Of a stretch of 55,095 bases of DNA, positions 36,017-43,627 are shown one piece after another. Each line of letters begins with the position of its first letter. Position 1 is the first letter of the stretch. The stretch is from a virus. The translations under genes were made by a program, and so were the position numbers. Below the pieces are notes generated by a model. It ran no database searches and had not been told where the DNA came from. It saw nothing but the letters and a program-made list of their open reading frames with translations. The stretch spans positions 1 through 55,095 of IMG/VR virus record IMGVR_UViG_3300009149_008416; one strand, 5' to 3'.

Positions 36017-39000
36017 ATGCTTGGAACACAAGATAAAAAGAGATCTGCTTTAAAAAATAAGCTTAGTAAACTCTTTAATTCTAATCCTGAAATTTCATAT
36101 AATATGAGTGTCAGGAGCGGATTGTTTAGAGTTGCTGTCACAGAAGAAGAAGTAACTGGCTTTCTAGATGACAAACCAATTAAGAGCATTAAAATCGAGG
36201 ATCTTGATGAAGAGATCAGAGAAGCTCTGGAAAATAATCCCGAAGAAGCCGGTGAATTAATTATGGAAGAGTTCATAAACGCTCACAAAGAAGGGAAATT
36301 AGCTATGTCAGACAAAATAAAAAAAGAAGCCAGGGCTGGTGATAATAATTACGAAGATCAGCTTTCAGGAACTACAGAACGTCAATTAAAAGATGCCGGT
36401 CCTTTATATGATAGAGAGGAAGAGGAAAGAAAAGATATCACCGAAAAACAACTTGGTGATAAAAGCTATGACGAATATGAAAAAACTGCCAGAGTTGATG
36501 AAGAACAAAAATCAATTACTGAGAAACAAATAGAACAGGGTAAAAACCCAAATCCAGATACTTCACCTAGAGAAGATGACGAAAGAGATTCTATTACTCA
36601 GAAACAACTTGACAAGGGAAAAGTTAGTACTCGTAGAGATGATGAAAAAACAGATATTACTGAAAAACAACTAGAAGCTGATTTCAGAAATGATGAAATT
36701 AAAGGGATTACAGAAAAACAATTAGCTGGTGATGAACAGGATCATGATAAGGTTCTTGTTAGACGCCTTGCTAATAAAGATGAAGCCATTGCTTTCGCAA
36801 AGAAAGTTGCTAAAGCAACTGCTAAAACTATTAAAACAAAAGAATTAGAAAAAGAAAATACTCTTGCTTTACTTAAGGCAAGCGTTAAGAATTTTACTGC
36901 ACAGAAAAATCTTGCTACTAAGCTCGCACAAATGATGGATGAGCCTCTCCCTCCAGAAGATCTTGACATGGAATCTCCAGAAGACGTTGGTGGAGAAATT
37001 CTTTCTGACGAAGAGATTGGCGGCTCATATGAATCTGATCTTATTGTTAATGTATTGAAATCTCTCGTTGAAAATCCTAAATTTGCCACACTTGTTGATG
37101 AAGCTATGGCAGAAGAAGAAGCTGAAGAAGAGACAATTCCAGAAGACGATGTTTTAATGGATGAAGCTCTTGGCGATATGAATGAAATGCCAGCCGAAGA
37201 AGCCCCACCTCTACCTGAAGCAGGGCCTATTGCATCTTCAGAAGAAAATGTCGTTGAAGCATCTATTGAAAAAGATAATGAAGATAATGACGGACTTATA
37301 GCTGTAGAAGGTTCACTGGAAGAACTAAAAAAAGCATCTGAACAAGAAGATTTGGAAAAAACAGCATTTGAATTTTCTAGAAAAGTTGCCGGTGATGAAA
37401 TAAGTGAAAATATGGATAATTTACTTTTAGAAATTGATGAAGAAAATGGTGTTTTTAGAACTATTTTTATAAATTCAGAAATAGCAGATATGGACAGCGA
37501 TGAAGTTAAAGAACTTATGGCTAAACGTGAAAAGAAAAGAGTTCAAAAAATTGCTGAGTCTTTACGCAGTTTAGAAGTTAAAGCACAGGCGATGCCTGCG
37601 GGCGGTGGTATTCCTAACCTAGCTCCTGGTGGAGAACCTGGCGGTGGCGGTACTACAATGCCTCCTGGTCCTGCTGATATGGGATTAGAAACACCTCCTG
37701 TCGAAAGTTTTGACAGCGGTATGGAAGAAGGTGAAGCAGAAGATATTTCTGGTGATAATGAGCCTTCACCTCCAGGAACTCGTTGTCCAGTATGTGGCTC
37801 CGATGATGTAGATGTAGAAAATGGTGTTTGGGAATGTAATAATTGTGAAAGCAATGGTGACATTTCTATTAGTATGAATACTAAGAGATGGACTGGTACA
37901 TTAGAAGATAATAAAGGAACGGGTTTAGAAGAAGAAGAGGGATTGGGCACTGAATTAGGTGAAGAAGAAACAGCTATGCCAATGGCAGCATCTATTTATA
38001 ATATAAATAAAGGATTAGTCAAAGAGGCTATTAATTCTGGTAAAGGTTATATTAATGTTGGTGAATATTGTCCTAACTGCGGTAGCGATAATACTGAAGT
38101 AGATCATGTTGGTAATGGTAAATGTTTTAGTTGTTCACAACTTTATATCTCAAAAATTGCTCACAAGGATGGGGAATTTAAGGGTCTAACTATTTGGCAA
38201 CCAATTCCAGTTAAACCTGAATGCCCGGACTGTAAAGCAAAAGAGTTAGGCGAAAAGATTGCTAAGAAATACATTCCTGACTTTGTAAAAACTGCTGGGT
38301 CAGAAAAATTCCCATACATAGAATGCGTTAACAAAATTGGAAAACGTTATGGGCTTAATGCTGTCGCACTTTCTGGCGATTGTGCTGGCAAACCATTGGT
38401 TGATTGTATTTGTAAAAAAATGAAGTCTGCTGGAAGATATTCACAATCTCTTATGATAGCTCTTGCTTCCAGATTAACAGAAAAAGATCCTATGGAAGAA
38501 TGCATTGAAGATCAAATGAGAGATGCTAGTAAGAAAATTACTATTAAGGAAGCCTGTGCAACATGTGAAAAACTTAGAAATGAAGCTTTAGCAAACATGC
38601 CTGAACAGGAAGAACTCGAATTCGTAGCTTCACAACCTATAAATAAAACTGCCGGTATAATTCCAGGTATTCCAGATGGAACAGGGCCTAGAGGGGGAAC
38701 AGAAAATTGTCCTTTCAGTGATGATAATTCAGATACTTTTGGGCTTTCATATGATATAGATAATTTTGAAGATGATATGGTAACGCTGTCTCCAGAAGAT
38801 GAATTACTTGATCAAATTCGTCAATTATTAGAAGTTATGAGAGATTTTGTTGGTAGCAAAACTGACGGAATGGCATTAGATGAAGATGACGATACTTCTG
38901 TAGATATTGTCGAAGATACAGATTTAATTATAGATGACGATGATGACAAAGTTGATTTTACAGATGATAATGGTGAAGGTGAAGGTGAAGATGACGACAA

Positions 39001-40606
39001 AGTTGATTTTACAGATGATAATGGTGAAGAAGACGAAGTAGAATTTGAATTTGAAATAAATGATGGCGGGGATGATGACGATGATGACGACGGTGGAGAT
39101 GATGACGGTGGAGATGATGACGATGACGGTGGAGATGATGACGATGACGATGACGGTGACGGTGGGGATGATGAAGCATTTGGTGGAAAAATTCCTGGAG
39201 TACCAGATGGTACGGGGCCAGGAAAAGATTCTAAAAAATGTCCTTTTAACAAAGATAAAAAGAGTAATGAAGATAATGATGATGAAGATAATGATGAAGA
39301 TGATGATGAAGAAGAAGATGATGAAAAAACTTCAATAGAATCCGAAGCTGGAACTCTTCCTCCTGCGTTAAAAGAATATAACGAAAAGAAGAAAAATAAT
39401 GGAAAGAAAAAGGAAGATGCTGACGATACTGAAGATCCTGACGATACTGAAGATGAAGAAAAAGACGAAGATGATAAAGGAAAAAAATCGGCAAGTTCAA
39501 ATAATAGTATAAATGATTCAAAGGAAGGTAAAGTTATGGATCTGGATAAAATATCAAAAGAAATGAGCGTAAAGAAAATCAAAAGATATTCTGAAGGTGA
39601 TGTTCTTACGACCGCTGATACTATGCAGATCAATGACCTTTTAGGAGATAGAAAAATTAGTGATCAAGCTGCGGAAAAGGAAGTCGAAAGAGTAACTTCT
39701 CAAGACACTAAAGACGTAGATAAATATCAAGATGGTAAAACTATGGGCGCAGAAGAAAAATTCGATGCAAAAGATCCAGATGTCCCTGAAAGGGGAAGCG
39801 GCAGCACAATGGGAGAAGGAGAAGAGATGCCCGAAGGTAAAGCTAAAATTCCTGCTGGTGAAGGTGCCATGAGGAAAGAAGATGAAATCGTAGATACAGA
39901 TGTTAGTACAGAAGCGGATGGCAGAGTAGCGTCATCCAAATCAAAGAAAGTAACTGCCGGAGAAAAGAAAGTAGAAGATCCTAAACCTGTTGATCAAAGT
40001 AAGGATCTCAAAAATCAGAAATTAAAAGATACTATGGAAATGGGTGCAGAAAGAGAAACAGGATTGACTCCTGACACGCTTGAGGAGCCAGATGTACCAA
40101 CAGACAATCAATTAATGGGTCCAGATGAATCAAAAGATATGCAGAAACCATCAGTCCCTGCTGGAGACGGCGGAATGGGACATGAGGACGAAACAGTAGG
40201 AACAGATGTGTCAGTCGAAACCAAGGGAACTGTCCTTGCGGAGATGGAAGCAAAATTAAAAGAAGCAGAAGTTAAAGCACAACGTATGAAACTGGCTACA
40301 AATTTAGCCGCATTGGAACTAATGGACGGAGAAATAACTCAAGATGAATTCGATACATCAGTGTCGAAATTAGCAACAAGTAGTGTACAAACATTGAAGA
40401 TGCTGATTGAAAGATATCAGAATAGAAGAGCAAAAAAGATAGAACATAATAAAATAGCAAGAAAAGAAGAAACAGTTAGAGATGCTAAATTGGTTGGCTT
40501 GGAAACTCCTCTTATCATAGAAAAACAAGCTGGAAATCTTAAAGATCAAATTATGGGACTGTTCTCGTTAGAACAGACAATCCGTAACTTTGAGGAAAAC
40601 AAGTAA
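36017..40606 (+). CDS. Very large acidic repeat protein, scaffold-position
   Basis: A 1529-residue, extremely acidic protein. The start is ATG 36017, eight bases after AAGGAG; an earlier ATG at 35996 lacks this. Between about residues 118 and 240 an ITEKQL-type motif recurs about six times. From 590 two zinc-ribbon-like regions appear (CPVCGSDDVDVENGVWECNN; CPNCGSDNTEVD), then a Cys-rich helical part. The motif IPGxPDGTGP followed by CPF occurs twice (near 885 and 1060), bracketing an Asp/Gly-rich tract. The C-terminal quarter is helical. Its place between protease and capsid genes, and its acidity, suggest scaffold or internal core protein; the zinc ribbons and Asp tract are not typical of either. 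No family is recognised. Confidence 0.75.
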   Translation: MLGTQDKKRSALKNKLSKLFNSNPEISYNMSVRSGLFRVAVTEEEVTGFLDDKPIKSIKIEDLDEEIREALENNPEEAGELIMEEFINAHKEGKLAMSDKIKKEARAGDNNYEDQLSGTTERQLKDAGPLYDREEEERKDITEKQLGDKSYDEYEKTARVDEEQKSITEKQIEQGKNPNPDTSPREDDERDSITQKQLDKGKVSTRRDDEKTDITEKQLEADFRNDEIKGITEKQLAGDEQDHDKVLVRRLANKDEAIAFAKKVAKATAKTIKTKELEKENTLALLKASVKNFTAQKNLATKLAQMMDEPLPPEDLDMESPEDVGGEILSDEEIGGSYESDLIVNVLKSLVENPKFATLVDEAMAEEEAEEETIPEDDVLMDEALGDMNEMPAEEAPPLPEAGPIASSEENVVEASIEKDNEDNDGLIAVEGSLEELKKASEQEDLEKTAFEFSRKVAGDEISENMDNLLLEIDEENGVFRTIFINSEIADMDSDEVKELMAKREKKRVQKIAESLRSLEVKAQAMPAGGGIPNLAPGGEPGGGGTTMPPGPADMGLETPPVESFDSGMEEGEAEDISGDNEPSPPGTRCPVCGSDDVDVENGVWECNNCESNGDISISMNTKRWTGTLEDNKGTGLEEEEGLGTELGEEETAMPMAASIYNINKGLVKEAINSGKGYINVGEYCPNCGSDNTEVDHVGNGKCFSCSQLYISKIAHKDGEFKGLTIWQPIPVKPECPDCKAKELGEKIAKKYIPDFVKTAGSEKFPYIECVNKIGKRYGLNAVALSGDCAGKPLVDCICKKMKSAGRYSQSLMIALASRLTEKDPMEECIEDQMRDASKKITIKEACATCEKLRNEALANMPEQEELEFVASQPINKTAGIIPGIPDGTGPRGGTENCPFSDDNSDTFGLSYDIDNFEDDMVTLSPEDELLDQIRQLLEVMRDFVGSKTDGMALDEDDDTSVDIVEDTDLIIDDDDDKVDFTDDNGEGEGEDDDKVDFTDDNGEEDEVEFEFEINDGGDDDDDDDGGDDDGGDDDDDGGDDDDDDDGDGGDDEAFGGKIPGVPDGTGPGKDSKKCPFNKDKKSNEDNDDEDNDEDDDEEEDDEKTSIESEAGTLPPALKEYNEKKKNNGKKKEDADDTEDPDDTEDEEKDEDDKGKKSASSNNSINDSKEGKVMDLDKISKEMSVKKIKRYSEGDVLTTADTMQINDLLGDRKISDQAAEKEVERVTSQDTKDVDKYQDGKTMGAEEKFDAKDPDVPERGSGSTMGEGEEMPEGKAKIPAGEGAMRKEDEIVDTDVSTEADGRVASSKSKKVTAGEKKVEDPKPVDQSKDLKNQKLKDTMEMGAERETGLTPDTLEEPDVPTDNQLMGPDESKDMQKPSVPAGDGGMGHEDETVGTDVSVETKGTVLAEMEAKLKEAEVKAQRMKLATNLAALELMDGEITQDEFDTSVSKLATSSVQTLKMLIERYQNRRAKKIEHNKIARKEETVRDAKLVGLETPLIIEKQAGNLKDQIMGLFSLEQTIRNFEENK
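38945..39028 (+). repeat. 33-bp direct repeat inside the acidic protein gene
   Basis: A 33-base stretch at 38945-38977 recurs at 38996-39028 (51-base offset), encoding DKVDFTDDNGE twice. It suggests recent duplication within the Asp-rich region. Confidence 0.85.
39060..39175 (+). repeat. GAT/GAC-GGT microsatellite encoding Asp/Gly tract
   Basis: Repeated GATGATGACGATGAC and GGTGGAGAT units encode a run of Asp with Gly. The tandem triplets make length variation by slippage likely. The Asp-rich tract could bind divalent cations. Confidence 0.85.
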
Positions 40607-40636
40607 TACAGGAAATAATCATAAGGAGAAAGTAAA

Positions 40637-41167
40637 ATGGCTTTAATTCCTCGTTATCACGTAGTAGCAGACAGTCTAGCAGTAGACGCTGATGCTGAAA
40701 TAATCATGGGTTCGTTTGTCAAGTTAAACACCGATGGTGAAGTAGTACAAGCAACCGGCGCAGCTTCAGAATATGCATTTGGCGTAGCTGGTGATACTAA
40801 AAGTGCAGATACTTCTGGTATGCCAAGCACAAATGATGCTGTTATGGGCGCATCCGGTACTTCCCAAGCTTTCGTTAATAGGGCCTCAGATGGTCTTACT
40901 GATGAAACTAAGGCTTCCGCAAAAATGACTGTTTATCACAGTGGCGGAAAATTTGCTACAGATCAATATGACACAGACGGCACATATGTCCCTGGCGCAG
41001 CTTTGTATGTTGGCGCATCTGGCAAACTCCAGACCTCAGATGCAGGTTCTGGGCAGATCGCTGCTCGTACAATAAGCGAAGGTGCATATCCTTCTGGCGT
41101 ACCAGGTGTTGATGTTGACGGCGACATTACCCTTGGAGACTATCTTACGTTTAAGATGGTTATTTAA
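40637..41167 (+). CDS. Putative capsid decoration or head-stabilising protein
   Basis: A 176-residue protein rich in Ala, Gly, Asp, Ser and Thr, with AAGGAG before the ATG. Its beta-pattern (ADAEIIMGSFVKLNTDGEVV, AFGVAGDTKSADTSG, MTVYHSGGKFATDQYDTDGT, AALYVGASGKLQTSD) matches small head proteins encoded just before the capsid gene in many phages (decoration or DUF2190-like). The gene is richer in GC and in C-ending codons than its neighbours, as is the capsid gene, which suits high expression. No catalytic motif is visible. The assignment rests on position, composition and strand pattern. Confidence 0.65.
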   Translation: MALIPRYHVVADSLAVDADAEIIMGSFVKLNTDGEVVQATGAASEYAFGVAGDTKSADTSGMPSTNDAVMGASGTSQAFVNRASDGLTDETKASAKMTVYHSGGKFATDQYDTDGTYVPGAALYVGASGKLQTSDAGSGQIAARTISEGAYPSGVPGVDVDGDITLGDYLTFKMVI

Positions 41168-41230
41168 TTATAGATATTTAATTGGAACTGTTATAGAATG
41201 GTTCTGATAAGAATAAAGGAGAAATAAAAA

Positions 41231-42100
41231 ATGGCTCTTACAAAAACAGGTCTAACAGACGAAGAAAAATAGCAAGTAGTTGCGCAGGCTCTAGAAACCG
41301 AAGAAGGCCGTATGGCCCTAGCTCAGGCGATGGTTGAACCAATTCGCAGAGCGCTTGAATATCAAGCTGTCGGAAGAAAGTGTCTTATGGTTGACGAACT
41401 TCCACAGGGTGCATTGGCAAGATACGAACGTGACGTTACCGCAAAGGCATACGTTCTGTCTCGTAGAGGCGCTGTACCAGATGCAATTACAGAAGGCGAA
41501 GAGGTACTTGTACCTACATTCGAAATCGCAACTAACCCTCAAATTCGTTTGAGTGAAATCAAAGCACGTAGATTTTATATCGTTGACCGTGCTCAAATCA
41601 AGGCTAAAGAAGCAATCCAAAAGGAAGAAGATAGCAATATCTTTACCGCCGCTTTTGCAGCCGTTCCAACCGCTCATAGCGTTCTCGCTTCAGGCGGTGC
41701 TCTGACAATTACTGCTCTTAACCAGGCTTTTGCTGCAATCGAAGAGCACGATCTTACTGTTGCCAAGATCATCATGCATGCACAGCGTTATGCAGATGTC
41801 CGTAACTTTGGTAAGAACGTCTTTGATGAAGCAACAACCAGAGAAGTATTGGTCTCAGGTCTGTTTGGGCATCTTTGGACTGCTGACATTCATGTTAGCT
41901 CAAGAATGCCTACGAACAAGGCTCTCTTGTTCGCTCCAGCAGACAACGTTGGCGCATTCCCAATTAGACAGGACATCACTGTTCTGCCTGCTGACGATCC
42001 TAAAAAGCTTCGTCTGGGTTGGGTTATATATGAAGAGGTCGGAATTGTAATTATTAACGATTATGCCTTGGCTGAAGTCGAAGTTGGTTCAAGCTCATAA
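41231..42100 (+). CDS. Major capsid protein (HK97-type), interrupted by in-frame TAG at codon 14
   Basis: The frame from ATG 41231 (after AAAGGAG) reads MALTKTGLTDEEK, then TAG (41270-41272), then QVVAQALETEEGRMALAQAM and onward to the TAA at 42100, 289 residues if the TAG is decoded. The body is typical of an HK97-fold capsid (LARYERDVTAKAYVLSRRGA, FEIATNPQIRLSEIKARRFY, VGIVIINDYALAEVEVG). Downstream of the TAG the frame is conserved-looking and GC-richer, so the protein is evidently used. A start at ATG 41312 with GAAGAAGG ahead would give 262 residues. The N-terminus of such capsid proteins is often cleaved, so either route could work. Position directly after protease and scaffold supports the call. 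Confidence 0.85.
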
Positions 42101-42143
42101 ATCTATAACTAACTAAGTATAAGCTAATAATAACAAATAACAG

Positions 42144-42186
42144 AAAAGACCGGGTAAGAAATTGCTCGGTCTTTTCTTTTTTGTAA
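42144..42186 (+). terminator. Terminator after the major capsid gene
   Basis: AAAAGACCG (42144-42152) pairs with CGGTCTTTT (42167-42175) around a 14-base loop, followed by C and a T-rich run. It lies 44 bases after the capsid stop and closes the long late operon. Confidence 0.85.
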
Positions 42187-42196
42187 AAAGGATATT

Positions 42197-42235
42197 TGTC
42201 AATCTGTATGTAGAATAACTCCACACAGATTGACA
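42197..42235 (+). promoter_or_regulatory. Hairpin abutting the ribosome binding site of a 38-residue ORF
   Basis: TGTCAATCTGT (42197-42207) and ACAGATTGACA (42225-42235) form a perfect 11-bp inverted repeat with a 17-base loop. The right arm ends immediately before GGAGAT, the ribosome binding site of the ORF at 42246. It could control translation, bind a repressor, or protect the RNA end. Confidence 0.6.
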
Positions 42236-42245
42236 GGAGATAAAT

Positions 42246-42362
42246 ATGAAAAATGCTTTAAAATCAATAACTGGTAGAAAAATGAGAAAAGATTCTTTTG
42301 AATTTAATCATGATTCGGATAAAAACGATAGATTAGAGCCTATGGTTGTTCTTCATAAATAA
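42246..42362 (+). CDS. Short hypothetical protein (38 aa)
   Basis: A 38-codon ORF (MKNALKSITGRKMRKDSFEF, then an acidic stretch and EPMVVLHK) with GGAGAT seven bases ahead of the ATG. It is too short to recognise. It sits alone between the capsid-gene terminator and a convergent gene, with a perfect hairpin upstream of its start. A 9-base inverted repeat (42267-42275 and 42362-42370) spans it, possibly by chance. The ribosome binding site and hairpin make it a credible small gene. Confidence 0.5.
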   Translation: MKNALKSITGRKMRKDSFEFNHDSDKNDRLEPMVVLHK

Positions 42363-42430
42363 CCAGTTATCATCCTGTTTTTTGTTAATAAATATTTAAG
42401 GGAGATTGAGGACAGTTATCGTAACAGCAC

Positions 42431-42814
42431 CTATGTTTTCTTTAATAACTCTTCAATGGTCGCTGTGGGTTCCATAACAATCTCTCCGTCTTTCTCTACT
42501 GGTCTGAAATCATTATGATCTTCGGGTGAGTAATTTTCTTTCTTTATTTGACATTCTAAAACTCTATCCATTTCTAAACTATGATCATAATTTCTAAACT
42601 GTGGGTGTATTTCTGACTTATTATTTAAACCACCGTCATTTATTATTGAAGAAATTATGTCACCGGATTTAGCCAATTGTTTTAAAGCTTTATTGTATTC
42701 AGCTTCCTGTATTTTAGCTATGGCAGCATTTCTTGCATCATTTTTAGTTGAATCAATATCAGTCTGCTCCAAAAAAGCTTTCATCATTGGGGAAATTGTT
42801 GTATTATTTTTCAT
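42431..42814 (-). CDS. Hypothetical protein (127 aa)
   Basis: A 127-residue charged protein, not recognised, on the minus strand. It starts MKNNTTISPMMKAFLEQTDI, is helical through about residue 55, and has an acidic C-terminal half. It ends in TAG and converges on the 38-residue ORF. The upstream 40-bp tandem hairpin repeats (42822-42951) lie immediately before its start, so they may control it. No canonical ribosome binding site is obvious. Confidence 0.6.
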   Translation of the reverse strand: MKNNTTISPMMKAFLEQTDIDSTKNDARNAAIAKIQEAEYNKALKQLAKSGDIISSIINDGGLNNKSEIHPQFRNYDHSLEMDRVLECQIKKENYSPEDHNDFRPVEKDGEIVMEPTATIEELLKKT

Positions 42815-42821
42815 AAATGTA

Positions 42822-42951
42822 GATCCTCAATATTATATATCGGTCTACACATAACTAGACCGATCCTCAATATTGTACATCAGTCTACACATAACTAGAC
42901 CGATCCGCAGTACTATATATATAATAGACCTGGTTCTATACATATAGTACT
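42822..42951. repeat. Three-unit 40-bp tandem repeat with nested hairpins
   Basis: Period is exactly 40 bases from 42822, 42862 and 42902. Units 1 and 2 share GATCCTCAATATT and CTACACATAACTAGACC. In unit 1, CGGTCTA/TAGACCG forms a perfect 7-bp stem with an 8-base loop; unit 2 has one G-to-A change (CAGTCTA). Unit 3 has diverged to a longer stem, AGTACTATAT (42909-42918) with ATATAGTACT (42942-42951), plus an inner ATAGA/TCTAT helix. It may be operator sites or structured RNA in the leader of the 42431 gene. Confidence 0.8.
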
Positions 42952-43011
42952 ATTAACACTGTACTTTATTAATATTTAAAAGAAAAAAGAAAAATAAAAG
43001 AAAAAAGAAAG

Positions 43012-43443
43012 TTAAAATTGCATTTTACCTGACTTCATACCCTTTTTTATCCCGTATTCTTCTTTTATCTTCTTTTTCTCTTCAGAAGTCATTTTTTCTC
43101 CTTCTGCTTTCATCTTTTGAAAAATATCCTGGGATTTAGCCATCTCTTGTTCTGCTTTCCAATCAGATAAACCTTTGTTTTCTTCCTGTCCTCTTTCTTT
43201 TCTGAAACTATCACGGTAATCTTTATTACCTTTCATTCTTTTCACAAGATCTTGATGACGACCAGAATACCCATGTGTACTAAATTTTTCAGTTCCTCCT
43301 ATTACGTGAAAATTTATAGAACTAAAAAGTTTTTTTATATTAGAACTACCACAGAGGTTACAATTATTTTGTTTTTCATTCATTCCATGTTGCACTTCAA
43401 ATATAGAGTCACATTCTTTGCATTTATAGTCATAGATTGGCAT
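43012..43443 (-). CDS. FmdB-type zinc-ribbon protein
   Basis: A 143-residue protein starting at ATG 43443, which follows AAAGGAGAG; an in-frame ATG 69 bases upstream has no such site. The N-terminus is a textbook FmdB-family zinc ribbon: MPIYDYKCKECDSIFEVQHG with C8/C11, then C28/C31, followed by a short beta segment (NIKKLFSSINFHVIGG). In bacteria this family is named for a putative regulator of formamidase genes and is widespread with unclear role. The C-terminal 90 residues are highly charged and helical. It lies divergent from the SpoVR gene. Confidence 0.8.
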   Translation of the reverse strand: MPIYDYKCKECDSIFEVQHGMNEKQNNCNLCGSSNIKKLFSSINFHVIGGTEKFSTHGYSGRHQDLVKRMKGNKDYRDSFRKERGQEENKGLSDWKAEQEMAKSQDIFQKMKAEGEKMTSEEKKKIKEEYGIKKGMKSGKMQF

Positions 43444-43489
43444 TTCACTCTCCTTTGTTTTTACACTTTTTAAAATCATATTCAAAAAT

Positions 43490-43519
43490 TTGTTATCAAT
43501 CGATCTTTTCATGTATAAT
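43490..43519 (+). promoter_or_regulatory. Sigma-70-like promoter ahead of spoVR
   Basis: TTGTTA (43490-43495) and TATAAT (43514-43519) are 18 bases apart, giving a perfect -10 and a four-of-six -35. The promoter points toward the SpoVR-PrkA cluster, whose first start is 109 bases downstream. AT-richness makes chance matches common. Confidence 0.5.
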
Positions 43520-43627
43520 GATGCAACGATACGATCTAAGATAACTCACCTATTTAATTCATATCTTTTTAAGTATTTTCCTTTTTTTTTGCATCGTACA
43601 TTAAATATATGAAATTGGAGTTATTAT

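Noticed and set aside
39060-39338. Met/Thr-rich plus-strand frame (MMTMTV repeats)
   Set aside because: It is the off-frame reading of the GAT/GAC repeat tract.
38821-39633. Long Ser-rich minus-strand open frame opposite the acidic gene
   Set aside because: It is the antisense shadow of Asp/Glu codons (GAT/GAA read as Ser/Phe), lacks a ribosome binding site and overlaps a better-supported gene.
42267-42370. 9-base inverted repeat around the 38-residue ORF as an attachment site or transposon end
   Set aside because: Too short, no target duplication and no transposase nearby.
42822-42951. CRISPR array
   Set aside because: Repeats are contiguous with no unique spacers, only three units, and no cas gene is present.
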